Shown: one piece after another, positions 36,868-47,278 of the stretch
Numbering within the stretch: the stretch's first letter is position 1
Layout: each line of letters begins with the position of its first letter
Assembly (NCBI GenBank): GCA_943331105.2
Contig: CALQKH020000002.1
Coordinates: 186,001-250,000, forward strand
Direction: 5' to 3'
DNA length: 64,000 nucleotides
DNA from: Akkermansia muciniphila
GTDB taxonomy: Bacteria > Pseudomonadota > Gammaproteobacteria > Burkholderiales > Burkholderiaceae_C
Translations under genes and position numbers: made by a program
Notes under the pieces: generated by a model
What the model saw: the letters and a program-made list of their open reading frames with translations, nothing else
Databases searched by the model: none
What the model was told of the DNA's origin: nothing

Positions 36868-36945
36868 ATGATCTGCGTCTCCTGTGCACTGAACACCTGG
36901 CGTGGGCTGTTCATGCGCTGGGCACTCCAAAGGCCTGCACGATGA
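36868..36945 (+). CDS. possible mini-cistron overlapping the truA start (25 residues)
   Basis: In the 81-base asd-truA gap an open frame starts at ATG 36868 and ends at a TGA that overlaps the truA ATG as ATGA. The peptide (MICVSCALNTWRGLFMRWAL then QRPAR) has no recognisable family. It could couple truA translation, be a remnant of sequence left when fimV was lost, or be chance. No clear ribosome site is visible. Confidence 0.2.
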   Translation: MICVSCALNTWRGLFMRWALQRPAR

Positions 36946-37727
36946 GACTGGCGCTGGGCATCTGCTATACAGGTACGGCCTACCAAGGCTGGCAGAGCCA
37001 GTCCACGGGGCTGACGATTCAGGACAAGCTTGAAAAGGCCTTGTCCAAATTTGCAGATGTGCCCCGCATCAGCACTTTGTGCGCCGGCCGCACCGATGCG
37101 GGGGTGCATGGCCTGATGCAAGTGGTGCACTTTGACACCGAGCTGGACCGCGACACGCATTCTTGGGTGCGCGGCACCAACCGCTACTTGCCCTCCGACA
37201 TCGCCGTGCAATGGGCGCAGGTGATGCCCGAAAGCTTTCATTGCCGGGCCAGTGCTACGGGCAGGCGCTACATCTATGTCGTGCTCGACTCGGCTGTGCG
37301 GCCCAGTCTAGAAAGCGGCCGTGTTGGCTGGGTGTACCGCCCCTTGGCCGAGGCAAGCATGCGCAAAGCCAGCCAGCATTTGCTTGGCGAACACGATTTT
37401 TCATCTTTCAGGGCCAGCAGCTGTCAGGCCCTGTCGCCCATCAAAACCCTGAGGCACATCCGGATCACCAGGCACGGTGCTTATTGGCGCTTTGAGTTTG
37501 AAGGCAACGCTTTCTTGCACCACATGATCCGCAACATCATGGGTTGCTTGGTGACGATTGGCCAGGGCCACCAGCACCCCGACTGGATGCGCGAGGTGCT
37601 GCTGGCCCAAAGCCGCGATGCCGCTGCCCCTACTTTTTCGCCCGACGGCCTGTACTTTGCAGGGCCAATTTACAGCCCTGAATGGGGCTTGCCCGACACC
37701 ACCCCTGCTTTTGATTGGTTGCCATGA
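36942..37727 (+). CDS. truA: tRNA pseudouridine(38-40) synthase
   Basis: Isomerises uridines 38-40 of the tRNA anticodon arm. The 261-residue protein has the catalytic Asp52 in CAGRTDAGVHG, plus RYIYVVLD and FLHHMIRNIMG, characteristic of TruA. In most Burkholderiales fimV lies between asd and truA; here the genes are 81 bases apart. The stop overlaps trpF by ATGA. Confidence 0.95.
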   Translation: MRLALGICYTGTAYQGWQSQSTGLTIQDKLEKALSKFADVPRISTLCAGRTDAGVHGLMQVVHFDTELDRDTHSWVRGTNRYLPSDIAVQWAQVMPESFHCRASATGRRYIYVVLDSAVRPSLESGRVGWVYRPLAEASMRKASQHLLGEHDFSSFRASSCQALSPIKTLRHIRITRHGAYWRFEFEGNAFLHHMIRNIMGCLVTIGQGHQHPDWMREVLLAQSRDAAAPTFSPDGLYFAGPIYSPEWGLPDTTPAFDWLP

Positions 37728-38431
37728 GCCTAGCCAACACGACTGACCTCACCGCGCCGCAGCAACGCACCCGCATCAAGATGTGCGGTTTCACCCGCGA
37801 AGCTGACGTGCTGGCCGCCTGCGCCGCTGGGGCAGATGCCATCGGTTTTGTGCTCTATCCGCCCAGCCCGCGCAGCGTGAGCATCGAGCGCGCAGCCGAG
37901 CTGGCTCGCCTGCTGCCTGCTTTTGTGACGCCGGTATTGCTCTTCGTCAACGAGACGCCTGAGCGCATTGAAGTCGCTTGCGCAGCCGTGCCGGGCGCTT
38001 TGCTGCAGTTTCATGGTGACGAATCGGCCGAGTTTTGTGCGGCCATGACGCTGCGCACTGGCCGCCCTCATCTCAAAGCCGCCCGAATCCCCCTGTCCGC
38101 GGTCCATGACTTCGACTTGCTAGAATTTGCGCTCTTTCATCACGCAGCCCAAGCCCTCTTGCTCGACGCCCATGTCGACGGATACGGCGGCGGCGGACAA
38201 ACATTCAATTGGTCACTCCTGCCACCAAACGTCAATGCTCACCTCGTTTTGTCTGGTGGACTCACACCTGCAAACGTGGGCGATGGCATACGGGCGCTGC
38301 ACACGCATGGCCTGTCTCTGGCTGTTGACGTGAGCTCGGGCATCGAAGCAGGCAAGGGCCTGAAAGATGCCGACAAAATGCGGCAGTTTGTCCAAGCGGT
38401 GCGCGCCGCTGACAGCACCCTTCACTTTTGA
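37724..38431 (+). CDS. trpF: phosphoribosylanthranilate isomerase
   Basis: Amadori rearrangement of phosphoribosylanthranilate in tryptophan synthesis. The 235-residue TIM barrel has IKMCGFTREADVLAACAAGA (catalytic Cys), QFHGDESAEF, LLLDAHVDGYGGGGQTFNW (catalytic Asp in LLLDA) and LVLSGGLTPANV. I take the ATG at 37724, which overlaps the truA stop by four bases. Confidence 0.95.
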   Translation: MSLANTTDLTAPQQRTRIKMCGFTREADVLAACAAGADAIGFVLYPPSPRSVSIERAAELARLLPAFVTPVLLFVNETPERIEVACAAVPGALLQFHGDESAEFCAAMTLRTGRPHLKAARIPLSAVHDFDLLEFALFHHAAQALLLDAHVDGYGGGGQTFNWSLLPPNVNAHLVLSGGLTPANVGDGIRALHTHGLSLAVDVSSGIEAGKGLKDADKMRQFVQAVRAADSTLHF

Positions 38432-38515
38432 TCATTTTCGGTCCGCTTGGATCCCGCTTGCAGTGCCTCAGGCTTGCAAGCACCGAGCGGCCCCGCACCA
38501 ACTGAGCACCACACC

Positions 38516-39799
38516 ATGTTTGATTACCAACAACCCGACCTCAAAGGCCATTTCGGCATTTATGGCGGCAGCTTCGTCAGCGAAACCCTGACCCACGCCA
38601 TCAACGAACTCAAGGCCGCTTACGCCCAGTACCAGCACGACCCGGCTTTCATCGCCGAGTTCAAGTCCGAGCTGGCGCACTTTGTGGGCCGCCCCTCCCC
38701 CGTTTACCACGCGGCTCGCATGAGCCGTGAAATGGGCGGCGCACAGATTTTCTTGAAGCGCGAAGACCTCAACCACACCGGCGCCCACAAGATCAACAAC
38801 ACCATCGGTCAGGCCATGCTGGCCAAGCGCATGGGCAAGCCTCGCATCATTGCCGAGACCGGCGCAGGCCAGCATGGGGTGGCCACCGCCACCATCTGTG
38901 CCCGCTATGGGCTGGAATGCGTGGTGTACATGGGCGCCGAAGACGTCAAACGGCAAAGCCCCAACGTCTACCGCATGAAGCTTCTGGGCGCAACGGTGGT
39001 GCCCGTGGAGTCGGGCAGCAAAACCCTCAAAGACGCCCTGAACGAAGCCATGCGCGACTGGGTCGCCAACGTGGACAACACCTTCTACATCATCGGCACC
39101 GTGGCCGGCCCGCATCCCTACCCCATGATGGTGCGTGATTTCCAAAGCGTGATCGGCGAAGAGTGCCTGACGCAAATGCCCGCGATGTTCAAGACACTCC
39201 AAATGGCGGAGCAGCAACCCGATGCGGTGATCGCTTGCGTAGGCGGTGGCAGCAACGCCATGGGCATCTTCTACCCCTACATCCCGCACGAAAAAACCCG
39301 ACTGATCGGCGTGGAAGCGGCGGGCGAAGGCTTGGATACGAACAAGCACTCGGCCTCGCTGCAACTGGGCAGTCCCGGCGTGCTGCACGGCAACCGCACC
39401 TACATCCTGCAAGATGAGAACGGCCAAATCACCGAGACGCACAGCGTGAGCGCGGGTTTGGACTACCCCGGTGTGGGCCCCGAGCATGCTTTCCTGAAGG
39501 ACATCGGCCGTGCTGAATATGTGGGCATCACCGACAAAGAAGCACTCGAGGCCTTTCACTACCTGTGCCGCACCGAAGGCATCATCCCTGCGCTGGAGTC
39601 CAGCCATGCCGTGGCCTATGCCATGAAGTTGGCCAAAACCATGCGCACGGATCAATCCATTCTGGTGAACCTCTCGGGTCGCGGCGACAAAGACATCGGC
39701 ACGGTGGCCGATCTGTCCAACGCCGATTTCTATTGCCGCCCCAGCTGCCAAGGCCAATCGGTCAAAGGTGGCGAGCAGCCCGTGAATTTTGTGAAGTGA
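38516..39799 (+). CDS. trpB: tryptophan synthase beta chain
   Basis: PLP enzyme that joins indole and serine. The 427-residue protein has [15 protein letters not shown] at the N-terminus, [16 protein letters not shown] with Lys92 as the PLP lysine, [20 protein letters not shown], and [15 protein letters not shown] for phosphate binding. The ATG at 38516 is the usual start; upstream codons to 38447 are not TrpB-like. trpA follows after ten bases. Confidence 0.98.
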   Translation: MFDYQQPDLKGHFGIYGGSFVSETLTHAINELKAAYAQYQHDPAFIAEFKSELAHFVGRPSPVYHAARMSREMGGAQIFLKREDLNHTGAHKINNTIGQAMLAKRMGKPRIIAETGAGQHGVATATICARYGLECVVYMGAEDVKRQSPNVYRMKLLGATVVPVESGSKTLKDALNEAMRDWVANVDNTFYIIGTVAGPHPYPMMVRDFQSVIGEECLTQMPAMFKTLQMAEQQPDAVIACVGGGSNAMGIFYPYIPHEKTRLIGVEAAGEGLDTNKHSASLQLGSPGVLHGNRTYILQDENGQITETHSVSAGLDYPGVGPEHAFLKDIGRAEYVGITDKEALEAFHYLCRTEGIIPALESSHAVAYAMKLAKTMRTDQSILVNLSGRGDKDIGTVADLSNADFYCRPSCQGQSVKGGEQPVNFVK

Positions 39800-39809
39800 G
39801 GGCCAGAAC

Positions 39810-40619
39810 ATGAGCCGCATTGACGCCACCCTCTCCGCCCTGAAAGCCCACGGCCGCAAAGCCCTGATCCCTTATGTCACGGCCGGTTTCCCCCAGCAGA
39901 ACACCACCGTGTCACTGATGCACGCCATGGCCGAAGCCGGGTCAGACATCATCGAGCTGGGCGTACCGTTTTCGGACCCCTCCGCCGACGGCCCGGTCAT
40001 CCAAAAAGCGGGGGACAAGGCCTTGGCGCTGGGCATTGGCACGGTGCAGGTGCTGGCCATGGTGCGCGAGTTCCGCCAGACCAACACCACCACTCCGGTG
40101 GTGCTGATGGGGTACGCCAATCCGGTGGAGCGCTACGACCAAAAACACGGTGCTGACAGCTTCATTCGCGACGCATCTGCCGCCGGCGTAGATGGCGTGC
40201 TGATCGTGGATTACCCCCCTGAGGAGTGCGTGGAATTTGCGGCCAAGCTGCGTGCCCACAGCATGGACCTGATCTTTTTGCTGGCCCCCACCAGCACCGA
40301 TGAACGCATGCAACAAGTGGCCAAAGTGGCCAGTGGCTACGTTTACTACGTATCGCTCAAGGGCGTGACCGGTTCGGGCACTCTCGACACCGATGCGGTC
40401 GAAGCCATGCTGCCGCGCATCCGCCAACATGTGAGCGTCCCAGTCGGCGTGGGCTTTGGCATTCGCGATGCAGAAACCGCCAAGGCGATCAGCAAGGTGG
40501 CCGACGCGGTGGTGATCGGCTCGCGCTTGATTCAGCTGATCGACGCGGCCCCTGCCGATCAGGTCAACGCGGTGGCGTCTGATTTTTTGCGCGGTATTCG
40601 CCAAGCTCTGGACGCCTGA
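39810..40619 (+). CDS. trpA: tryptophan synthase alpha chain
   Basis: Cleaves indole-3-glycerol phosphate to indole, which passes to TrpB. The 269-residue TIM barrel has the catalytic pair Glu49 and Asp60 in [19 protein letters not shown], at the same numbers as in the enteric enzyme, and [16 protein letters not shown] at the phosphate site. Confidence 0.98.
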   Translation: MSRIDATLSALKAHGRKALIPYVTAGFPQQNTTVSLMHAMAEAGSDIIELGVPFSDPSADGPVIQKAGDKALALGIGTVQVLAMVREFRQTNTTTPVVLMGYANPVERYDQKHGADSFIRDASAAGVDGVLIVDYPPEECVEFAAKLRAHSMDLIFLLAPTSTDERMQQVAKVASGYVYYVSLKGVTGSGTLDTDAVEAMLPRIRQHVSVPVGVGFGIRDAETAKAISKVADAVVIGSRLIQLIDAAPADQVNAVASDFLRGIRQALDA

Positions 40620-40670
40620 ACAGGCCGACCGAGGTTTCAACGATAATTCGCCGCACAAGGAGATCCCCTC

Positions 40671-41543
40671 ATGAGTTGGCTCGAAAAACTGCTCCCACCC
40701 AAGATCCAGCACACCGACCCGGCCGATCGGCGCACGGTGCCGGAAGGCTTGTGGGTCAAGTGCCCAAGCTGCGAAACGGTGCTCTACAAAACCGACCTGG
40801 AAGAAAACCACAATGTTTGCCCAGGCTGCTCGCACCACCTGCGCATCGGTGCTCGCGCTCGCCTGAACGCCTTCTTGGACGGTGAAGGCCGCTACGAGAT
40901 CGGTCAAGAAGTCGTGCCGGTGGACCCGCTCAAGTTCAAAGACAGCCGCAAGTACCCCGAGCGCCTGAAAGAGGCCATGGACAACACCGGTGAGACCGAT
41001 GCTCTGGTGGTCATGGGCGGCTCGGTGCACAGCATCAATCTGGTGGTGGCTTGCTTTGAATTCGATTTCATGGGCGGCTCCATGGGTTCGGTTGTGGGCG
41101 AGCGTTTTGTGCGCGGCGTGGAAACTGCCATCGCACAAAAGGTGCCTTTCGTGTGCTTCACCGCCACGGGTGGTGCACGCATGCAAGAAGGCCTGCTCTC
41201 GCTCATGCAAATGGCCAAGACCAACGCGGCGCTGACGCGACTGGCCAAAAAAGGCCTGCCCTACATCAGCGTGCTGACCGACCCCACCATGGGCGGCGTG
41301 TCGGCTGGCTTTGCCTTCTTGGGCGATGTGGTCATTGCCGAGCCCAAAGCCCTGATTGGCTTCGCCGGCCCCCGTGTGATCGAAAGCACCGTGCGCGTGA
41401 CCCTGCCTGAAGGCTTTCAGCGCGCCGAGTTCTTGCAAAGCAAGGGCGCGGTGGACTTCATCTGCGACCGCCGTGAACTGCGCAAGACCATCGCCACCAC
41501 TTTGGCCATGCTGCAGCGCCAGCCAGCCGATGCAGTCAGTTGA
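40671..41543 (+). CDS. accD: acetyl-CoA carboxylase carboxyltransferase subunit beta
   Basis: With AccA transfers the carboxyl group to acetyl-CoA, giving malonyl-CoA for fatty-acid synthesis. The 290-residue protein has the zinc ribbon Cys31, 34, 50, 53 ([10 protein letters not shown]...NVCPGC) and the crotonase-fold core [20 protein letters not shown]. The N-terminus [11 protein letters not shown] is standard. Usually folC follows in this order of bacteria; here a palindromic terminator and the convergent yggT gene do. Confidence 0.97.
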   Translation: MSWLEKLLPPKIQHTDPADRRTVPEGLWVKCPSCETVLYKTDLEENHNVCPGCSHHLRIGARARLNAFLDGEGRYEIGQEVVPVDPLKFKDSRKYPERLKEAMDNTGETDALVVMGGSVHSINLVVACFEFDFMGGSMGSVVGERFVRGVETAIAQKVPFVCFTATGGARMQEGLLSLMQMAKTNAALTRLAKKGLPYISVLTDPTMGGVSAGFAFLGDVVIAEPKALIGFAGPRVIESTVRVTLPEGFQRAEFLQSKGAVDFICDRRELRKTIATTLAMLQRQPADAVS

Positions 41544-41554
41544 TCAAGTGCGCT

Positions 41555-41600
41555 CGCGCCATGCAAAAGGCCCTCCATGGAGGGCCTTTTGCATGGCGCG
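41555..41600. terminator. 46-base perfect palindrome, bidirectional terminator
   Basis: The whole 46 bases equal their own reverse complement: arms CGCGCCATGCAAAAGGCCCT plus CC on each side of ATGG-like centre CCATGG. It lies between the convergent accD and yggT genes, 11 bases after accD. CCTTTTGC provides only a short internal T run on each strand, so termination would rely on the very stable stem. Confidence 0.7.
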
Positions 41601-41623
41601 GGGGGCTGCGCGAAAACGTCGCC

Positions 41624-42172
41624 TCAGCGCAAACCACCCATCTGCAGACCCATCAAAACAATGCCCACCATTTGCAGGGCCAAGAGCAAGACCAAAGGCG
41701 ATAAATCAATGCCGCCAATGAGCGGCATAACGCGTCGAATCGGACGCAAAATCGGCTCCACCAGCTTCAATACCAAGTCATTCAATGGCGAGTGAGGGCT
41801 GATCCACGACATGACCGCGTAGACCAAGACCAAAGCGCTCAGCGCTGAGACCATCAGCTGAAGCAAACTCAAAATACTGAACCAAGGCAACAAAAACCAC
41901 GGCGCGTGGCCTCCAGACACCAGCCACAACAAGGACACCTGAGCCAGCTTGATCAGCCAAGCCCCCGCCAGACTGGACAAGTCCCATGCCGACCAAGACG
42001 GGATTATTTTGCGCAAAGGCAGCACCAGCCAATCGCTCAGTGCAAACACGAATCGGCCCACGGGCTGGTGAAACGAAATGCGTTGGCGCTGCATCAGCAA
42101 ACGCAGCAAGCACGTGCCTGCCAACAAACCTGCCACCACGTCCAAAACCAAACTGACCATTTGAAACCACAT
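41624..42172 (-). CDS. YggT family membrane protein
   Basis: A 182-residue inner-membrane protein made of two YggT repeats: a first hairpin (about 3-85, with RLLMQRQRISFHQPVGRFVF and LSDWLVLPLRKIIPSW) and a second (about 100-180, with SWISPHSPLNDLVLKLVEPI and LRPIRRVMP). The family is linked to osmotic tolerance or cell-division-associated functions in some bacteria; the role is not firm. Divergent from the Lon-N-domain gene. Confidence 0.88.
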   Translation of the reverse strand: MWFQMVSLVLDVVAGLLAGTCLLRLLMQRQRISFHQPVGRFVFALSDWLVLPLRKIIPSWSAWDLSSLAGAWLIKLAQVSLLWLVSGGHAPWFLLPWFSILSLLQLMVSALSALVLVYAVMSWISPHSPLNDLVLKLVEPILRPIRRVMPLIGGIDLSPLVLLLALQMVGIVLMGLQMGGLR

Positions 42173-42205
42173 CGATTTTTCTCCTGCTCGTGCGATGATA
42201 CCCAG

Positions 42206-42868
42206 ATGCCTTCAAGCCCTGCCCCTAACCACATGACCCCGACGGAACTGCCCCTTTTCCCATTGGGCACGGTGCTGTTTCCTGGTGCTTTATTGCCTCT
42301 TCAATTGTTTGAATTGCGCTACCTGCAAATGATCGGCGAATGTGAACGGCAAGGCACCGGCTTTGCTGTGGTCACGCTCACCCAAGGCCGTGAAGTGCAC
42401 CGCCCAGGGGCCAGCGCCGAGCAGTTTGAAACCCTGGGCACGCGGGTGCACATTGAGCGGATTGAGCGGCCCCAAGCCGGGCTGGTCAGGGTCTGGTGCC
42501 GAGGCATAGAAAAAATCAGCATCCACAACACGCGTCAGCGCAGCGACGGCTTGTGGACAGGCCAAGTCAAAGCCCTCCCCCCTGAGCCGTCTGTTCAAGT
42601 GCCCGAAGACCTGCAACATCTGTCTGCACAAATGCACGAGGCCCTGACCCAGCTGAGCGCTCAGCCCAGCCAGGTGCCCCACTGGGCCGAAGCTTGGCGG
42701 CTACAAGACTGCAGCTGGTTGTCCCACCGCTGGGGCGAGTTGCTGCCCTTGCCTTTGCAAATGAAATACCGCCTGTTTGCACTGCAAGAGCCCTTGATGC
42801 GCTTGGAGTTGATCGGCGACATGGTGGCCCCCTCAACGTCACCACCTCAACCACCCTCTCAGCGATGA
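42206..42868 (+). CDS. Lon N-terminal (LON substrate-binding) domain protein
   Basis: A 220-residue stand-alone LON domain: ELPLFPLGTVLFPGALLPLQ and LFELRYLQMIGECERQGTGF are the family start. It lacks ATPase and protease domains, as in the YPO-type small LON proteins; function unknown. The ATG at 42206 or the second at 42233 (TPTELPLFPLG) could be the start; no Shine-Dalgarno separates them. Confidence 0.83.
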   Translation: MPSSPAPNHMTPTELPLFPLGTVLFPGALLPLQLFELRYLQMIGECERQGTGFAVVTLTQGREVHRPGASAEQFETLGTRVHIERIERPQAGLVRVWCRGIEKISIHNTRQRSDGLWTGQVKALPPEPSVQVPEDLQHLSAQMHEALTQLSAQPSQVPHWAEAWRLQDCSWLSHRWGELLPLPLQMKYRLFALQEPLMRLELIGDMVAPSTSPPQPPSQR

Positions 42869-43018
42869 CCGCAGCCAGAGGCCACGCCGCCCAACAGATT
42901 CAGCCCCAAGCCCTCCGCAAACTCTTAAAATAGCGGGTTTTGCGCTCTTGCGCAGCCTCACTTTCTCTTTATTCGCAATCTAGGCTCAAACCCGTCCTGA
43001 GCCCAACCACCGCCCGCC

Positions 43019-44596
43019 ATGTCCGATACGAACGCCACCGCCGCAGCCGCACCAGCCCCCCAAGATGAAAACCAGCTGATCGCTGAGCGCCGCGAGAAAC
43101 TCAAAGCCATGCGCCAAGCGCAAACCGATGGCAAGGGTGTGGCATTCCCCAACGACTTCAAGCCCGAGCACCACGCCGCCAACCTGCACCAGGCGCATGG
43201 CGACAAAGACGCCGAGACCCTGAACGGCGAAGGCGTGGCCAAAACCATGGCCAAGGTGGCTGGCCGCATGATGCTCAAGCGCGTGATGGGCAAGGCCAGC
43301 TTTGCCACACTGCAAGACGCCTCGGGCCGCATTCAGGTCTATGTGACCCGTGACGACGTGGGTGAAGACCTGTACGCCCTGTTCAAGCACTGGGACCTGG
43401 GCGACATTGTGGGTGTGGAAGGCCACCTGTTCAAAACCCGCACAGGCGAGCTGTCGATCCACGCCACCAGCATCCGCATGCTCACCAAGAGCCTGCGCCC
43501 CATGCCTGACAAGTTCCACGGCGTGGCCGACCAGGAAGTCAAGTACCGCCAGCGCTATGTGGACCTGATGACCGACGAAAGCGCCCGCAAGCGCTTTGCG
43601 GCCCGCAGCAAGGCCGTGAGCGGCATCCGCGAGTTCATGGTCCAGCACGGCTTCCTCGAAGTCGAAACGCCCATGCTGCACCCCATCCCCGGTGGCGCCA
43701 ACGCCAAGCCGTTTGTGACGCATCACAACGCGCTGGACCAAGAGATGTTTTTGCGCATCGCGCCAGAGTTGTACCTCAAGCGCTTGCTGGTGGGTGGCTT
43801 TGAGCGGGTGTTCGAGATCAACCGCAACTTCCGCAACGAAGGCATCTCGGTACGCCACAACCCCGAGTTCACCATGATGGAGTTCTACGCGGCGTACTGG
43901 AACTACCAGGACCTGATGGGTTTTACCGAAAGCCTGATCCGCGACGCGGCCATGACCGCTGCGGGCACCTTGGACTTGAGCTACAACGGCAAACCGGTCG
44001 ACCTGAACAAGCCTTTCGCCCGAATGACCATCCGCGAAGCCATCGTCAAACACACCGAAGCCGGTGAAGTATGTGAAACCGGCACAGGCGCACGGGTGGA
44101 CAACGCCGAGTGGCTGATCAATGCCCTGAAAAAGCTGGGCATGAGTGAAGCCAAGGACAAGCTGTCCAGCCGCAGCTTGGCCAGCCTGCAGGTGTTTTAC
44201 TTTGAAGAAACCGTGGAAGACAAGCTCTGGGAGCCCACCTTCATCATGGATCACCCCACCGAGATCAGCCCGCTGGCCCGTGCCAACGACACCCGCCCTG
44301 AAGTGACCGAGCGTTTTGAGCTCTACATCACCGGCCGCGAGTTCGGCAATGGCTTTTCAGAATTGAACGATGCCGAAGACCAGGCTGCTCGCTTTCAGGC
44401 CCAAGTGGCCGCCAAAGACGACGGCGACGATGAAGCCATGTACTACGACCACGACTTTGTGCGTGCCCTGGAATACGGCATGCCCCCTGCCGGCGGCTGC
44501 GGCATCGGCATTGACCGCCTGATGATGCTGCTGACCGACAGCGCCAGCATCCGGGATGTGATCCTCTTCCCTGCCCTGCGGCACGTGCAGGCGTAA
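43019..44596 (+). CDS. lysS: lysyl-tRNA synthetase (class II)
   Basis: Charges tRNA-Lys. The 525-residue protein has an N-terminal OB-fold anticodon domain, motif 2 around [20 protein letters not shown] and motif 3 [20 protein letters not shown]. It begins with a short Ala/Pro-rich extension ([20 protein letters not shown]). A TAAAAT -10-like box lies at 42926-42931. Single gene closed by its own terminator. Confidence 0.98.
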   Translation: MSDTNATAAAAPAPQDENQLIAERREKLKAMRQAQTDGKGVAFPNDFKPEHHAANLHQAHGDKDAETLNGEGVAKTMAKVAGRMMLKRVMGKASFATLQDASGRIQVYVTRDDVGEDLYALFKHWDLGDIVGVEGHLFKTRTGELSIHATSIRMLTKSLRPMPDKFHGVADQEVKYRQRYVDLMTDESARKRFAARSKAVSGIREFMVQHGFLEVETPMLHPIPGGANAKPFVTHHNALDQEMFLRIAPELYLKRLLVGGFERVFEINRNFRNEGISVRHNPEFTMMEFYAAYWNYQDLMGFTESLIRDAAMTAAGTLDLSYNGKPVDLNKPFARMTIREAIVKHTEAGEVCETGTGARVDNAEWLINALKKLGMSEAKDKLSSRSLASLQVFYFEETVEDKLWEPTFIMDHPTEISPLARANDTRPEVTERFELYITGREFGNGFSELNDAEDQAARFQAQVAAKDDGDDEAMYYDHDFVRALEYGMPPAGGCGIGIDRLMMLLTDSASIRDVILFPALRHVQA

Positions 44597-44610
44597 AGAC
44601 CTTTAACAAC

Positions 44611-44634
44611 AAACCCGGCCTAGGCCGGGTTTTT
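44611..44634 (+). terminator. rho-independent terminator of lysS
   Basis: The palindrome AAACCCGGCC-TA-GGCCGGGTTT is followed by further T residues, 14 bases after the lysS stop. It also lies just beyond the convergent small membrane protein gene and may serve both strands. Confidence 0.88.
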
Positions 44635-44650
44635 AATTGGAAAGACCCGC

Positions 44651-44971
44651 TCAGAGGCGTCGGTCCGTGGGCAATCGCGGCGCATCTTCCACCACCTCGC
44701 GCACCTCCACATCCACCACCCGGTCATCGTGGGCGCTTTGACGTCCCTTGGGACCTTCAAAGCCCTGAGATGTTCCGGCACGAAAGCCGCCTTGCCTGAA
44801 GTTCTGGCGCATGGCACTGAACTGTTGCCAGACCAGCACCACCTGGGGCTTGCGGCCGGTCAGCAACCAACGCACCGTGGCATAAACGATGTAACAGGCC
44901 AGGCCAAAGAGCAAGGCAACCAGAAGCGCGAGCCCGATCAGGCCCATGAAAATTTTGGCGATCCAGTTCAT
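44651..44971 (-). CDS. small membrane protein of unknown function
   Basis: A 106-residue protein with one strongly hydrophobic N-terminal segment (about 5-38: IFMGLIGLALLVALLFGLAC, then YIVYATVRWLL) and a charged tail rich in Arg, Asp and Glu (VVDVEVREVVEDAPRLPTD). I do not recognise a family. It is the last gene of the minus-strand run, 18 bases after nagZ, so probably part of the nagZ-acpS-pdxJ operon. Confidence 0.7.
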   Translation of the reverse strand: MNWIAKIFMGLIGLALLVALLFGLACYIVYATVRWLLTGRKPQVVLVWQQFSAMRQNFRQGGFRAGTSQGFEGPKGRQSAHDDRVVDVEVREVVEDAPRLPTDRRL

Positions 44972-44989
44972 CCAAGGGTCCTGTTCAGG

Positions 44990-46075
44990 TCAAGGCAGGC
45001 GATCGAGCGCCTGCATGTAGTCGGCCGAGCGCACCAGCTCGTCCCAGGGGCGAGCGGGAGATCGGGGCAAGAGGTTCAGGCGCCGCTCTTCGCTGATCTC
45101 GCTGGGTATCCAGTGGCCCTTGAGTTGGGCTTCGGCCAGCTGATCGAGGACTTCGTTCAGCTCTGCACCGTCGTTCACCGCCGAGCGGTTGCACAGCAGG
45201 GCCAGGTCACAGCCCGCGTGCAGCGCGGTGATGACGGCCTGGGTATAGCTGAGGGTGTGCCCCTCCAGCTGGCGTGCGGCGGCCATCGACAGGTCGTCGG
45301 TGCAGACCACGCCCTGAAAGCCGAGCTGGGCGCGCAGGATGTCTTGCAGCCAGCGCGGCGAAAAGCCCGCCGGGCGGCTGTCCACCTTGCTGTAGATCAC
45401 ATGGGCAGGCATCACGGCCGTGAGCAGGCTACCTAGCCAACGGTAAGGCTGCGCGTCGTCGGCGAGGATGGTCTTGAGGCTGCGCTTGTCGACCGGCAGC
45501 GCCACATGCGAGTCGGCCTTCACGGCGCCGTGACCCGGAAAGTGCTTGCCGCAATTGCCCATGCCCGCCTGCAGCAGGCCGTGCATCAGGCTGCGGGCCA
45601 GCAGGCTCACCACACGCGGGTCACGCGCAAAAGCGCGGTCGCCAATGACACCACTCTCGCCATAGTCCAGATCGAGCACCGGGGTAAAGCTGAAGTCCAC
45701 ACCACACGTACGCAGCTCGCTGGCCAGCACAAAGCCGGCAGAGGTGGCCGCCTCGCAGGCCTTGAGCACCCCAGTGCCGGGTTGGCCCTTGTCGTCTTGG
45801 CCCCAGAGTTCACCCAGCGCCCGCATGCTTGGCAAGTGGGTGAAGCCGTCGGTGCGAAAGCGTTGCACCCTGCCCCCTTCGTGGTCCACCGCGATCAAGA
45901 GGTCGGCCCGGATGCTTTTGATGTCTGCGCACAAATCTGTGAGTTGCGCACGGCTTTGCCAGTTGCGGCCAAACAGGATCATGCCGCCCACCAGCGGGTG
46001 GGCCAGGCGGCGCCGGTCCACGTCGGTGAGTGTGGTGCCGGCAATGTCCAGGATCAGGGGGGCGTGAAGTGTCAT
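44990..46075 (-). CDS. nagZ: beta-N-acetylhexosaminidase
   Basis: Family GH3 enzyme that removes GlcNAc from recycled anhydromuropeptides in the cytoplasm. The 361-residue protein has GGMILFGRNWQSRAQLTDLC, VDHEGGRVQRFR, the His-Asp dyad region KHFPGHGAVKADSHVALP, and the nucleophile Asp in VVCTDDLSMAAAR. The ATG at 46075 (TLHAPLILDIAGTTLTDVD) is the family start. It follows acpS after 37 bases. Confidence 0.95.
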   Translation of the reverse strand: MTLHAPLILDIAGTTLTDVDRRRLAHPLVGGMILFGRNWQSRAQLTDLCADIKSIRADLLIAVDHEGGRVQRFRTDGFTHLPSMRALGELWGQDDKGQPGTGVLKACEAATSAGFVLASELRTCGVDFSFTPVLDLDYGESGVIGDRAFARDPRVVSLLARSLMHGLLQAGMGNCGKHFPGHGAVKADSHVALPVDKRSLKTILADDAQPYRWLGSLLTAVMPAHVIYSKVDSRPAGFSPRWLQDILRAQLGFQGVVCTDDLSMAAARQLEGHTLSYTQAVITALHAGCDLALLCNRSAVNDGAELNEVLDQLAEAQLKGHWIPSEISEERRLNLLPRSPARPWDELVRSADYMQALDRLP

Positions 46076-46112
46076 GAGTGGTTCATTCCATGTGGGGTGC
46101 CAGCGCGGCAAA

Positions 46113-46520
46113 TCAAGGGCGCGGGGGGCTTTGGGTTTCGACCACGCAAAAGCTGGCGGCGTATTCGGATTCGTCGGTCACGGTGATGTGGGCGCTCAGA
46201 CCCTTGGCCTCGAACCAGTCTTTCAGGCCGCCGTGCAGCACGATGACCGGCTGGCCGCTGGGCAGCTTGGCCACCTCGCACAGACGCCAGGTCATGGGCA
46301 TGCGCATGCCCAGACCAATCGCTTTGCTGAACGCCTCTTTGGCCGAAAAACGTGTGGCCAGGTAACGCACACCGCGCTCGGGCCAGCGGGCGCTGCGCGC
46401 CTTCCAGGTGGCCATTTCTGCATCGGTCAGCACCTTGGCGGCAAAGCGCTCGCCATGCTTGTCCAGGCTGGCCCGGATGCGGCGGATGTCGCAGATGTCG
46501 GTGCCGATGCCGTAGATCAT
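46113..46520 (-). CDS. acpS: holo-[acyl-carrier-protein] synthase
   Basis: Attaches phosphopantetheine to ACP. The 135-residue protein has the metal-binding Asp8 in [12 protein letters not shown] and Glu in [16 protein letters not shown]. Its ATG overlaps the pdxJ stop (ATGA). The substrate, AcpP, is encoded 10 kb away in the same direction. Confidence 0.95.
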   Translation of the reverse strand: MIYGIGTDICDIRRIRASLDKHGERFAAKVLTDAEMATWKARSARWPERGVRYLATRFSAKEAFSKAIGLGMRMPMTWRLCEVAKLPSGQPVIVLHGGLKDWFEAKGLSAHITVTDESEYAASFCVVETQSPPRP

Positions 46521-47278
46521 GTGTTCAGGCAGTCCAGATAAGCCTGTACCGTGGCGGTGTAGCCCAGCTCCAGCGCGTCGGCCATGAAGGCGTGGCCAAT
46601 GGAGACTTCTTGCAAGCCTTTCACAGCGGCCACAAAGGCCGGCAGGTTATCGCGGTTGAGGTCGTGGCCTGCATTGATGCCCAGACCCGCTTGCGTGGCA
46701 GCTGCGGCTGCATCGGCATAACGCTGCAGCTGCTGGTTTTGCTCTGGCGTGCCAAAGGCGGCGGCATAAGGCTCGGTGTACAGCTCCACCCGGTCGGCCC
46801 CCACGGCGCGGGCGGCGGCCATTTGCTCTGGCATTGGGTCCATGAACAGGCTCACCCGAACACCCAGCGACTTGCACTCATCGATCAAGGGCTTCAGGCG
46901 TTCGGCGTCCTGCGGGAAGGTCCAGCCGTGGTCGCTGGTGAACTGGCCTTCGCTGTCGGGCACAAAGGTCACCTGGTGTGGACGCACGGCACGCACATGC
47001 GCCATCAGGTTGTGAAAAGGGTTGCCTTCGATGTTGAACTCGCGATCGGGCCAGGCCTGCATGAGCGCGTGCAGCTCGGGCACGTCGCTGGCTCGGATGT
47101 GGCGCTCATCGGGGCGGGGGTGGATGGTGATGCCTTGCGCGCCTGCTTGCAGACACAACTGGGCTGCGCGAACCACGCTGGGGATGCCCAGGTGGCGCGA
47201 GTTGCGCAGCAGCGCAACTTTGTTGACGTTGACCGACAAGGCCACGCGTTGGGAAGATGTGGGCATGGAGGAGTTCAT
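46517..47278 (-). CDS. pdxJ: pyridoxine 5'-phosphate synthase
   Basis: Ring closure of 1-deoxyxylulose 5-phosphate and 3-amino-2-oxopropyl phosphate to PNP (vitamin B6). The 253-residue TIM barrel has [32 protein letters not shown], and [14 protein letters not shown]. The ATG at 47278 overlaps the recO stop by ATGA; a second Met four codons later is an alternative start. Confidence 0.96.
   Translation of the reverse strand: MNSSMPTSSQRVALSVNVNKVALLRNSRHLGIPSVVRAAQLCLQAGAQGITIHPRPDERHIRASDVPELHALMQAWPDREFNIEGNPFHNLMAHVRAVRPHQVTFVPDSEGQFTSDHGWTFPQDAERLKPLIDECKSLGVRVSLFMDPMPEQMAAARAVGADRVELYTEPYAAAFGTPEQNQQLQRYADAAAAATQAGLGINAGHDLNRDNLPAFVAAVKGLQEVSIGHAFMADALELGYTATVQAYLDCLNT

Noticed and set aside
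38468..39859. 463-codon open frame opposite trpB
   Set aside because: Shadow of trpB; composition is His/Gly/Val-rich and no ribosome site or family motif is present.
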